Source: Polysphondylium violaceum
Lineage: Eukaryota > Evosea > Eumycetozoa > Dictyosteliales > Dictyosteliaceae
NCBI GenBank assembly: GCA_000277445.1
Contig: AJWJ01000280.1
Span: forward strand, 1 to 29,991
Direction: 5' to 3'
DNA: 29,991 nt
The notes below the pieces were generated by a model. The model had not been told where the DNA came from, did not search any database, and saw only the letters and a program-made list of their open reading frames with translations. Positions 19,750 to 29,991 of this stretch are shown in pieces; the first letter of the stretch is position 1, and each line of letters begins with the position of its first letter. A program made the translations under genes and the position numbers.

Positions 19750-21996
19750 ATGTCCAGAGACATAGATATATTATACAGAGATGTTTTTGCAAACAAATAC
19801 ATTTCAAGACAGATATTTAGACATGTGCAAGAGGAACAGATAGACAGATATAGTTTAAAGTATGACGATGTGGTGGACATGGGTTGGATGGTTAGATACG
19901 GGCATCTGGGCCTAGCAAGAGAAAAGTGTAGAGACAAAAACAAAGAATACTTTATTTCCTACAAAGACTTATTCTCTGTGGTCGCCAATGCAGACACTGA
20001 GCTGTTTGTCATGTGCTTTGAGAAGCACAAATACCAGCTTTTGGGATACTATTGCGAGCAGCCTCTCATGATACTCGACTCGGATACCAAACAAGAGCAA
20101 ATAAAAAATACAGAGGTCATAAAGTATCTGTATGAGAGCGGGTATGCAGTGGATTTAAGCGATCTGGATGTGTCTGTGATGGATGTGTCGGTGGTTCGGT
20201 ATCTACTCGAAAATGGGTGGTTGGTTGCCACACAAGAGTTCTTGATGGGCTTGCAGGAGCAAGTCAATTGTCCAAAAGAGATGATAGAGCTGGTGATTCA
20301 GTATACACCCTTGCCGCTCTCTTTGAGCAACTCTATTAAGCTCTTGGGACAGAATATACTCTCCCCTCATCCAAATCACTTTGACCTACTCTTTCCCCAT
20401 CTTGATCAAGGCGCAACATGCTTTACTTATGATACATCATTAAACTATGATCAGGCCATTGCTCTAATCAAAGTAAGATCGGCACAAGTAAGCAAACTGT
20501 GGAAAGTGAGTGAGAAATTGCCTTTTGAAATTGATCAAGACTGTAAAGGCTTACCAGAGGAATTTTATTTATGGTACGACAAAGGAGATGATGCTTTCTT
20601 TTCTCTGTTGGATGGAGTATCCTATATTATCGCAGTTAGCGAAGACAACATCATATTCAGTCCCAATGACAACGATACACAAGAGATTGATATGAGGGAT
20701 TTTATAAGAAAAACATGTTGTATTAAAGCAAGTATTCATGTAATCAAGTTCTTTTTCGACCAAGGATACCATATGATATTTCGATTGGACCAAAGTCAAA
20801 TGGACGATATGTTTTTCAAAGAGTTGATAAAAAAGACAAGCGACCAAGATCGTAGCCTCATTGCCCAGTTCACAACCGACAATTACGAAAAGATTGTTAC
20901 TAAAAAAGACGTTCTGAAGGCTTGTTGCCGATATCGCCATTTGGAAAACTTTCACTACTACTACCAACTTTGGAAAGACAGTCTCGATACAGAATCACTC
21001 ATTCCCAAGTTATTCAAAGAGGCAGTAGACGATCGTCAGGTACAGAAGGCCATCGAATCCTATGGATACAAGTTGTCAGATTTTCATGACTCTTGTTTTT
21101 CATATCTCAGTCTATATTCCTTTAGATACCACCAAGATGATCTCGATAGGTTCCTTGGAAAGATAAATGATAAACGAAGGTTGGACCTTTGTTGTTCAGA
21201 ATTTATATCCAGAGCATTCAATCAAAACAACTATCCAACGATGAAATATATGTTTGAAAGCAATAAGTTTAAATTTCCACCTCTGGATAGATATGTGTAC
21301 AACATTTTGGGGTCAACCCATAATCTAGACCTCATGGACTACATCTCCTCAAATAGATCCACTTGCTTTATCAATCCTACTGACAAAATTGTAAACAAAT
21401 TTTTTGCCTGTGTTTTTGATGAAGCATGTCAAATCTTGAATCTGCCTCTTATTAAACATCTTTTGGCAAAGTATGTAGATATAGAAAAAATCACCAAAAA
21501 GCAATTAAAGTTAATCTCGCCCTACTTTGGTCCAAACACAGAAATCAGTGCTGTCATAGACAACTTTAATGAATTTGCATTTCTGGTAGACAAAGGTACC
21601 TATACCAGTATTGATCCATTTATAGAATCATTGTGTCAACTATTTTATGGAGAAGACCAAGAAGATGAAGATGAAGAAGTCCCTCAATTTAATACAAATT
21701 TATTATTTATTGAATACTTGGATAAAAATCTTGTTCAACAACCAGTGTCTTTTCAACCTCTATTTGATAGAATTATATGTGATTTGCCTCTCATACATAC
21801 ATACTCTCCTTTACTCGGAGCTCTCGTCCGCAGATACAGGTGTGTGTTGAATGATAGTCATTATCCCTTTCTAGCCAAGGAAAAAGATGGTTTGACTTTA
21901 TTTGGCCAAGTGCCAGACTCTATATTCCTCTCTGACAAATATAAACGTGCTCGTGCCATCAAAGAAAAAAGACCCTCTAAAAAATTAAAACAATAA
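19750..21996 (+). CDS. Large intracellular protein of the dictyostelid ankyrin-repeat type
   Basis: This is a single-exon gene of 748 residues with a good start context (CAAAATG). The beginning (DIDILYRDVFANKYISRQIFRHVQ) looks like the F-box-like opener of the very large dictyostelid families of ankyrin-like proteins. The body consists of degenerate two-helix units: VIKYLYESGYAVDL, VVRYLLENGWLV, and later VIKFFFDQGYHMIF, TMKYMFESNKFKF and LPLIKHLLAKYVDI. These recur about every 30-45 residues and match the ankyrin pattern (hydrophobic helix, then G-x-x-hydrophobic turn). The C-terminus is basic (KEKRPSKKLKQ), with no signal or membrane helix. It is wedged between two surface-protein genes and shares a 172-base promoter with one of them. 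The family assignment rests on pattern, not a clear canonical repeat, and its partner is unknown. Confidence 0.75.
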   Translation: MSRDIDILYRDVFANKYISRQIFRHVQEEQIDRYSLKYDDVVDMGWMVRYGHLGLAREKCRDKNKEYFISYKDLFSVVANADTELFVMCFEKHKYQLLGYYCEQPLMILDSDTKQEQIKNTEVIKYLYESGYAVDLSDLDVSVMDVSVVRYLLENGWLVATQEFLMGLQEQVNCPKEMIELVIQYTPLPLSLSNSIKLLGQNILSPHPNHFDLLFPHLDQGATCFTYDTSLNYDQAIALIKVRSAQVSKLWKVSEKLPFEIDQDCKGLPEEFYLWYDKGDDAFFSLLDGVSYIIAVSEDNIIFSPNDNDTQEIDMRDFIRKTCCIKASIHVIKFFFDQGYHMIFRLDQSQMDDMFFKELIKKTSDQDRSLIAQFTTDNYEKIVTKKDVLKACCRYRHLENFHYYYQLWKDSLDTESLIPKLFKEAVDDRQVQKAIESYGYKLSDFHDSCFSYLSLYSFRYHQDDLDRFLGKINDKRRLDLCCSEFISRAFNQNNYPTMKYMFESNKFKFPPLDRYVYNILGSTHNLDLMDYISSNRSTCFINPTDKIVNKFFACVFDEACQILNLPLIKHLLAKYVDIEKITKKQLKLISPYFGPNTEISAVIDNFNEFAFLVDKGTYTSIDPFIESLCQLFYGEDQEDEDEEVPQFNTNLLFIEYLDKNLVQQPVSFQPLFDRIICDLPLIHTYSPLLGALVRRYRCVLNDSHYPFLAKEKDGLTLFGQVPDSIFLSDKYKRARAIKEKRPSKKLKQ

Positions 21997-22227
21997 AATC
22001 GTACCAAAGCCTTTAAAGAGGCCTCTTGAAAATATTTTGAAAAGAGAGGTTAGGTCGTTCAAGGAATGTGTTTTTTTGAAAAACTTTTGGGAAAAAATCT
22101 CCTTGTTTTTTTTCGAAAAAAAAAATATCTGGGGATCACTTTTTCTTCCTCGAAGGGACACAAGAACATCTTATAAACATGAGATGCACAATTCAATATA
22201 TATTTTTGTTTTACATTATATAATAGA
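21997..22227. other. Spacer with 12-base palindrome AAGAGGCCTCTT
   Basis: The palindrome at 22016-22027 lies 20 bases after the ankyrin-type stop. It is unusually GC-rich for this region. The rest is poly-T/poly-A with the leader of the next gene. Confidence 0.5.
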
Positions 22228-25200
22228 ATGCATTCTCTACATATACTATTACTAGTACAGTTAGTATTTGTTTTTGTTTTGTGTAGTGGGCAACACTTGG
22301 TCCCTATTCCTCTATCCTTTTCTGTAAATGGTGTAGATCCCTATGCTCAGCAAGGATTATGTAAATTTTCATTCAGAGTATATATCCCTATTTCCGATGG
22401 AGACTCTTCACTCTCATCGTGCACATTCAGTGCAACTATAGCTGGTGTATCATGTCTGGGACTTTATGATCTTCAAGCAAACTCTACGTACTTGAGTGTC
22501 AGTGTTGATGCAACATTTTTAGTAAAAGCTCAACCCTACAATGAACTAACTCTCCAACTCACAAAGCCGGGCCTAACATCTGTGTATCCATTGGCATTTG
22601 CAAATGAAACAAAGTTTTCTTTTATTTGTGAAAGTATGCTATTTATTATTATTATTTTTTACACAGAATAGGTTAATAACAATATATTTCTACATAGATG
22701 CACCATCAATAGCCAAACCAGACTTGGTAATCTCTACACCTAAATTAACCAAATCGTCATATCAATTTAATACATTTCAATTTGTTTCATATATTGTATT
22801 GAACAATACTTTCACAAGACCAATAAAAGATTTGGGTTGCGATACACCTGGGATGTCTTGCGACTTTACTTATGTTTCAATCAATTCATTTATGGTTGCG
22901 GTCAGTTTTTCATTAAGCAATACAGGAGTTTATCCTGATAATGTAAAAATAATATTTTCTCCATCAAATTCAATTCAAATACCCAGTCCAATAAAAGAAT
23001 TGGATTGTAAGTATATTTAATTTATTTAGTTTAATTTATGTCCACAATACTTACCTTTTTGCATTCCAATAGATCTTACTTTGACAACAACTATTGAAAA
23101 AAGTAAATCATTTAAAAACTCTCCAGCCTATGGACACTATTTTCAAGTATTGGTAAATACAAGCTATACTCAAATCAGTCCTTTTCCACCAGTGGGTTTA
23201 CCTCTTGTCCCATTGGAGGGTGAAGCATCTAAAATGACATTTTATCTCAAATGGAATGGGGACTATCAGGCTAAAGCTGTCATTGGAAATACTTTACAAG
23301 ATTTTTATGAGCCTTTAACTTCAGGACCATCATCACAGTTAGTGATTGGTCCTGATTTTGGAGAAGGTTACACAAATGTACTATTTAAAACTAATTCTAG
23401 ATTCTCTGGATCCAATACCAATTATGGACAGATTAAATACTTTTCTTATCCTTTTGGCCTTATAGGTTATGATGGCTATCAGCGATCATACAAGATTCCA
23501 ATAGTAAATGACCAATCTGTGGACTTTTTTTCCTATTCTGTGTTTGTCCCTGATGAATTTTCTGCGGCTAATATTGTATATCCATCTTTACATGCAAATG
23601 AACCTGATCTTCTTTTAAATATCAATGATCTTAATGATCCAATTCTTGAATCCTGGGATGTAGTCCTGTTCAATGACACTCATTCAATTCTAAGAATTGG
23701 TGCCTCTGACGATTTCTCTGGTGTTTATTTAATTGTTGTAAGAACAAACTATCATGTATTTTATTTGGACAAGAACAATCTTGTCTCTGGAACGACCACC
23801 AATGGAACTTTTGAAATATTTGTACCATTCAAGAAATCGATTTGCGTTTTATCAGTTGTATTGCAAGATAACTTTGGTAGGGCAACACCAGAAGATTTAT
23901 ATGGAAATTTGATGCTTAATTTCCATTATGGAGTCACTGCTCAAGATTTAAATATAATTTCAAAGATTAATAGTATGTTTTTCTACCCAAGCACTGTCGA
24001 TGTATCGACAACTAGCCAAGATGTTGTACTCTATTTAAATCTTACACAAACTCTTCAAGAAAGATTAGAACAAAATACAGTGTTTTTGGAAGTATTGTTG
24101 AATCCAAATCTCGACAATCCATTGATTCAAGGTGTCTATGACAAAATCGATCAATTCTATAAGTTTTCATTTAAAGTGCCTGCTAAAATAATGCCTGGAA
24201 ATTTAGATTACTTTATAATCATCAATGGACAACAACCAATTCCACAATATTATTTCCCAGGTGCCCAGTTATTTGCACAAAATTCTCAAATCATAGATAT
24301 GCTGGCGCCCATTGTGATTAGTGTTAAACAATATGTACCTTTAACTTGGGAATTGGAATTTAACGATACAAGTGGTATAAAGAACATCATTGTCGGAATA
24401 TCGAGTGAGTATGACGTCAAAGGTAGAAACTTTAGTCTTCCAGTGAATGGTCAAGTTTCTTTTATGTATAATATTACTTATCCACTAGACCCCTCATGTC
24501 GAGACATGAAATATTGGATCAGTTATATCTATACAGAAGATATGCTTGGAAACAAAGGAGAAACTGTTAGATTGTCAAATTCCAATATGCACCCATTCTA
24601 TCTATTTGACGATGACAATGTGGATGTGATAAGCTTGACCTCTTGTGGCCAACCTTCAGACACAGCCCCACCTACATTGGACCTGCTAAAGATTATCACT
24701 ACGACCAACGTCACTATTCCCAACACTCAGGTACGAGTTGAATATTTGGTTAATGACAACACTGCCGTTTCCTCAACAATGCTTCCAGTATGCTACTTTT
24801 CAGGTTTAGGAAATGAAATCTTATCCTCAGAGTCTACAGTTGTACAAATATTCTCAAATGGCTCTGTTAGATTTACCTGTGACTTTATTTTCCCTCTAAA
24901 GTTTGGACCCAAGGCATTTTTAACCATCTATGGTATTTATGATGTCTATTTCAACTTTATTGGCTTTGGAATTGATGACCTTGCCAGTAAGGGTTTCCAG
25001 AATAGCTATATATTGACTACCTCTGATGTGCTTGTGATTGAATCTACAAATTCCTTGGCAATATCCAGTAGTGTTTTGTATCTCTATGGTAATGGCTTTT
25101 CGGCCCATGGAGATGGCTGTGTCGTCTACATGAAACAAGATAATGAGAGTGTGGTTCTAACACCTCATATATATTCTGGCTTTGCCTTGGTTTTGTATCA

Positions 25201-26383
25201 TATCAAACCTGCCCAACTTTATACTGTTTTTGTTAATTGCCCTGCTCAGACGTTGTCATCCAATGTAGTCACAATAAAAGGTCCATTATATGTAGAACCA
25301 ACTCCATCCTCAAACCCATCTCCAACCCCCTCCTCTACTCCACCTGCTACAACTCCTCCACCACCAAAATGTAAATCAGATTGTAGTGAGCCTCAAGGAT
25401 ATGGTAAATGTGTAAATGGTGGTTGCGTTTGTAACCCACCACATAGTGGAATAGATTGTTCATCAGTTATTGATACAACACCAGTAATTAAACCAAATCC
25501 AAACAAACCAACAGTCAATGTAACCATTCCAGGTACAAGTAGCGGGCAAACACCAGAGTTTACTTCATTTATTTATGTAGTCGCACTCAGGGAAATAGAC
25601 CCTCTACATAACGATCAGGTAATAAACAACTATTCATTCGATAGTGATAAATGGATATTGGTTGAAGGAGGTAGCTATTCAAATGAACAAGTAACAACAG
25701 TACAATATAAATATGTAATAGACAACTCACTCAACACAACAATAATATCAACAGTACAAGTATTTGAAACGGCAACCAATATCACATTTGGTAATCAACA
25801 ACTCTATATGAATCCATCAACAATTAAATTCACATTCAAAATCACCTCCTATCCATTTAATAGTCAAAATAATCTACTTCAACTTGTTATGACAGCAGCA
25901 TTGGAGTCAACAGAAAAAGTTGGTTGCTCATACAAAGAGTTTGTCGATGACCAAAGTAACTCACAGTACCTCAAACTCCAAATCGAAGATAGATCATTAT
26001 TTGGTAGATTTATTAAATTTGGCATTATAGATGGTAGACAAGAAGCTGTGTCCAACACTCAATTGGATAACATCTATGGCGGTAAAGAATTATCCAAATC
26101 AACATCAGATCAATCATACATTGGTTTAAATGTAAGGTATTTTAGAAATTATGCCCTCATTGATCCTGACTTCTCAGTACTCATCGACCAAAACACGGCA
26201 AGAGATCAAGTCAACTCTATTTGTACAAACAAATCCAAGAAACTGACCAATGCACAACTCGCAGGTATTATTGTTGGTGGTGTTGTATTTTTTTTCATCA
26301 TAGGTGCTGTTGTTATTTATTTCTATGCCAAAAAGAATGATTCTCTCTTGGCTGTCAAACTCAGAAAGATAGGAGCTCGATAA
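22228..26383 (+). CDS. Large type I surface protein with TIG-like and EGF-like domains, second copy
   Basis: This is a homologue of the gene at 15494-19577 and the closest relative of the next gene. The exons are 22228-22633, 22698-23006 and 23073-26383, giving 1341 residues, with both introns in phase 1. Residues 1-21 are a signal peptide (HSLHILLLVQLVFVFVLCSG). The second exon is 309 bases, the same length as in the next gene. The long third exon encodes beta-sandwich segments, including LYLNLTQTLQERLEQNTVF. A TIG-like domain (SSSVLYLYGNGFSAHGDG) follows, then a Pro/Ser/Thr stalk at about 980-1003 and one EGF-like module at 1005-1034 (CKSDCSEPQGYGKC). The family-specific membrane-proximal domain contains SLFGRFIKFGIIDGRQE, and the chain ends in a membrane helix at about 1301-1324 and the tail KLRKIGAR. 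It looks intact. Adhesion or recognition at the cell surface is inferred. Confidence 0.9.
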
Positions 26384-26625
26384 ATAAACAATAAATAAAC
26401 ATATATGATTATAATTCACGAATAGTAGACCTAAAGGTCTATTTAGATTTTTTATCAATTTCTTTACAGAGCCCGTAAAAACAATTTAGATATTTAGGAA
26501 ATATCCAATTTAAAAAAGTTTTGCAAAATAAGAAGGCTCAAAAAAAAAAAGAGAATGTGTGGGATTGATTGTCCCTAACCAGCTGATTATTTTTTCGATT
26601 TACTCTCGCATCACAATCGTTAAGT
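26384..26625. other. Spacer with small hairpin
   Basis: AATAAA signals follow the stop at once. A perfect 6-base stem with a 4-base loop (TAGACC, TAAA, GGTCTA) occurs at 26426-26441, and a poly-A run near 26540. It is likely the 3' end of one surface gene and the promoter of the next. Confidence 0.5.
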
Positions 26626-29600
26626 ATGTGTAAAATAGATATCTTTTTTATAGTGTTATTATACCTGATATTGGCATTACACTGCGACAATGTGCACGCA
26701 CAGGCATCGATCAAGACCATATTTATGGGTGATCATGCTTTGGAGCCCTATGCTTCGTCATTAAACAAATGCTCGTTTTCGTTGCAGGCTAGAGGCGAAA
26801 TGGATATCGGAGGCTCGACTCTCAACACATGTCAATTGGGTTCGGTACCTCTCTCCACCACCTCTTGTACGTGGTCTCAGATACTGACAAATGAAACACA
26901 TTTTAGCATTATACTTGATTTGGAAATACAGAGTCCGGAGTCGTATCAATCCCTCTCACTCACTCTGATGAAAAGTGACTCTACGAGTAAAACATTTACT
27001 CTGCTAGACCAGAAAGGAGCACCTCTGACGTATACCTGTGAAAGTATGTTGATGGAATTATTGTTTGTCAGTATTGTACATACTAATATCTATAATTATA
27101 TTTTAATATCACTAGATCAACCAGTTGTACCAGCACCATTTATAAATACAGTTACTTCTGATTTGTTGAAATCCTCCTATGAATTCAACACATTTCAATT
27201 TAGATCATATCTTACATTGGATAGCACATTTGTTAGACCAGTAAATGGATTGGGTTGTATGACAAATGGCCTAGCAAATTGTCAATTTACAATGATAGCT
27301 TTGAATACCGTGATGGTCACATTTACATTTTCCAATAATTATGTTCTACCCTATCCTCAAAATTTTAAAGTTTCTTTATACAGTGCAGCTATAGATATTC
27401 CTAGTCCTGTCAGTTCGATTCATTGTATGTATGATAATAATAGATAATATTAGTAGCCTCTGATAATAACCAATAACTACAATTCAGATTCTAATATAGA
27501 TGGCATTGACATTACTAAGAAAAAGTTTTTCAATAATAGTCCCAACTATGGATACTATCTCAGAACCAAGGTCAACAGCATTTATAATGTATTCCCACCC
27601 GTCGACCTCCCTTTGGTCCCACTGGAAGCAACATCTTTTTCTAATATGACTTTTTATTTTAAATGGTCCACTCCCGTCCAACCCAGAGTGATACTCAAAA
27701 ATTTTATAGAGTATTTCTATCAAACATTACTAAAAGGACCTCTTTCGACATTGGCTGGATCCCTTGACAGTACTGTAGAGGGATTTACCAATGTAAATTT
27801 TAGTACTGTGTCAAAGTTTTCCACTCGTTTAAATCCGTATGCCGACCGTTTGTATCCATCATATCCCTATGGTCTTGTTAAATCGGCTGCCACTCGACAA
27901 TACAACTTTGCTTTAGTGAACAACGAGTTTACTGGATCCATAAATAGTTTAACACTAAATGTTCCGGACGAACTCACTATCTTTAAGGTTCCAGCTGCTT
28001 CAGCTGATACCCAAACCCCTGAGATCGTCTCTTATGAGATAATATTGTATAATTCATCTCACTCTATTCTCAGTATCCGTGCCACCGACAATATGTCTGG
28101 TATAGATTTTATCCAAGTGACTACATTGTACCATGCGTTTTATCTAAACAGAAACAACCTAGTCTCAGGAACTAAAACCAATGGTGTCTATCAGGTGTTT
28201 GTTCCATACAAGAAATCTATGTTTGCCATTGTTGCTTTGCGAGATAAGGCTCAAAATTTGGCTACAGATCCTTCAGGATTTGATCTCAATTTTAAGTTTG
28301 GTACCAGCATGCTAGGCCAAAATTCAATTCAGATTAGTACTCTCTATTTTATACCAGACACAGTGTATGTCTCTTCATTGAGTCAAGATGTCGTACTCTA
28401 TTTAAATCTCACTCAGACTCTTCAAGAAAGATTAGAGCAAAACACTGTGTTTGTAAAGATTCTTTTCAATCCACATCTTGAAAACCCTAGTCCTGTCATA
28501 CAAGGTGTATATGACGAGAAAAAACAACTTTATCTCTTCCCATTCACAGTACCCGCGAATTTAATGCCTGGTCTCATCGATTATTTTATATGTATCAATG
28601 GCCAACCGGAAATAGCCAGTTATTATTTCCCCAACTCACATTGAATGTAGCCAATAGCGGCTATATTGATATGGTTGCCCCCATTGTCTCCAAAGTAATG
28701 GCAAAAAATCAGGATGCTCTAATATGGGATCTGGAATTCTATGATCTCTCTGGCGTTAAGAAAGTGATTGTTGGCATCACAAGTGAGTATGATGTCCAAG
28801 GCAGAAATTTTACTTTTGATGGCAATGGCCAAACTTTGTATCAGGCATCATTGACCTATCCACTTAATTTGGGCTACTGCAGAAATATGAGCTACTGGAT
28901 CAGTTATATCTATACAGAGGATATGCTCGGAAACAAAGGCGAAACTATCAGATACAGTAATGGTATGATGCATCCATTCTTTGATTTTGATGAATCCACT
29001 CAAGATGTCATATCGACATCAACTCTTTCCAACTGCTTCATGCCCCCCGAAACAGAACCACCAAACTTGCAGTCCCTTTTTATCGAAAACTCTGTCAACT
29101 CCAGTATCCCCAACAGCCAAGTCATTGTCAAATTTACTATAGTTGATCTAAATGGAATCTCTAAACAACACATTCCAGTGTGTTACTTTTCAGGCCCTGA
29201 AAATCAACTTTTGTCCTCCACTGCATTAGTCAGAAGCGAGACCTCAAATTCGGCCACATACGATTGTCCTTTTGTCTTCCCCATCAAGTTTGGACCCATT
29301 GGCTATTTATCCATCTATGGTGTGTCTGATATCTACTACAACATGATTGGCTTTACACCGGATGCCCTCCAATCAAAAGGATTTCCCTACAACACCACAG
29401 TCACAACAGGTAGTTTGATGGTTATTGAATCTACCTCTTCCCTCGAGCAGTCTAGTGCTGTATTATATATCTATGGCCAAGGGTTCCTCTTTTTCTCTGA
29501 TGTTCACGTCAATATCGGATTTGGAAACATGAGCACAACTTTGGTTCCTGATATCATTCATGGAGATGTAATTGTTTTGTATAATCTTGTACCTGCCGAT

Positions 29601-29991
29601 CGATATTTGATCCAAGTAGTCAGCACTTCTGCTAAAAAGTCATCCAATTCAGTCACCATTAAAGGACCTAGTCCTAGTGTAACGCCATCGCCTCCCTTTA
29701 CTCCAGGACCCACTCCAACTCCAAGTTCAACCCCAACCCCAACACCAACCCCAACACCAACACCACCTCTCTCATGTAAATCAGATTGTGGGGCACCTCA
29801 AGATTATGGTAAATGTGTAAATGGAGCATGTGTTTGTGTTGCACCACATAGTGGTTTAGATTGTAAGGCTAAAACAGATAATACTACTGTGATTACACCA
29901 GATCCTGTTAAGCCAACTGTCAACGTAACCATTCCAGGCACAAATAGTGGTCAAACACCAGAGTTTATTTCATTTGTATCTGTAGTTGCAA
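26626..29991 (+). CDS. Third surface-protein copy, runs off the right edge, with one frame break
   Basis: This is a paralogue of the 22228-26383 gene. The exons are 26626-27043, 27116-27424 and 27488 onward, with both introns in phase 1. It opens with a signal peptide (IFFIVLLYLILALHC). The third exon follows the neighbour closely (LYLNLTQTLQERLEQNTVF occurs in both). In frame it meets a TGA at 28642-28644, just after SYYFPNS. Reading on in the -1 frame from 28641 gives LNVANSGYIDMVAPIVS, which matches the paralogue, and stays open for about 450 codons to the edge. It holds YIYTEDMLGNKGET, a TIG-like segment, a Pro-rich stalk, and the EGF-like module (CKSDCGAPQDYGKC). So one base is missing relative to the neighbour. 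A sequencing error or a very recent mutation is likely, given no other damage. The membrane helix lies beyond the window. Confidence 0.85.
29707..29766 (+). repeat. CCAACA/CCAACC repeat encoding a Pro-Thr stalk
   Basis: About nine hexamer-like units encode alternating Pro and Thr just before the EGF-like module of the third surface gene. The neighbour has a similar but less regular Pro/Ser/Thr stalk, so this tract may vary in length between strains. Confidence 0.75.

Noticed and set aside
26538-26720. Minus-strand open frame over the start of the third surface gene
   Set aside because: It overlaps the signal-peptide exon of a well-supported gene and reads through a poly-A tract.
28600-28700. 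An intron explaining the frame break in the third surface gene
   Set aside because: Homology to the paralogue continues directly across the site with only one base missing, so there is no room for an intron.

Overview
The window looks like nuclear DNA of a social amoeba (Dictyostelia). Non-coding DNA is extremely A/T-rich with long poly-A/poly-T tracts. Introns are short (about 55-145 bases) with GTAAGT/GTATGT donors and A/T-rich bodies. The gene content is also typical: an Lst8 very close to the amoebozoan form, a Skp1-type GT60 GlcNAc-transferase, a secreted peroxinectin-like peroxidase, and large EGF/TIG-type surface proteins of the ComC-like kind. Exons use C-ending codons more freely than I would expect of D. 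discoideum, so another genus such as Cavenderia or Polysphondylium/Heterostelium is my inference. I cannot name the species.

Left part (1-8.7 kb): housekeeping and signalling genes. These are lst8 (891-2002, +), a GT60 glycosyltransferase with an N-terminal membrane anchor (2434-3916, +), a DCC/DUF393 thiol-disulfide protein (4123-4744, -), an unrecognised membrane protein (about 5471-7018, +), and a FAF1-like UBL-UAS-UBX ubiquitin adaptor (7104-8657, -) that converges on it.

Middle (8.7-15.5 kb): a long upstream region, a secreted haem peroxidase (10154-11946, +), a 1.9 kb intergenic stretch with an isolated GC-rich patch, and a hypothetical protein with a Cys/His-rich N-terminus and a coiled coil (13811-15051, +).

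Right part (15.5-30 kb): an accessory cluster of three related large type I surface proteins. Each has a signal peptide, two small N-terminal exons, a long extracellular region with a TIG-like domain, and one EGF-like module; the two complete ones also show a C-terminal membrane helix and a short basic tail. They lie at 15494-19577 (-), 22228-26383 (+) and 26626 to beyond the right edge (+). Between the first two sits an ankyrin-type intracellular protein (19750-21996, +), divergent from the first surface gene over only 172 bases. Both introns of the three surface genes have the same positions and phases, which shows common descent. The third copy is one base short relative to its neighbour, and its frame then stays open to the edge.

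Most genes are multi-exon. I worked out the splice sites by frame continuity, and the joined lengths all divide by three. No rRNA, tRNA, CRISPR or transposon was found. The most interesting parts are the surface-protein cluster, the orphan membrane gene, the anchored GT60 enzyme and the GC-rich island.
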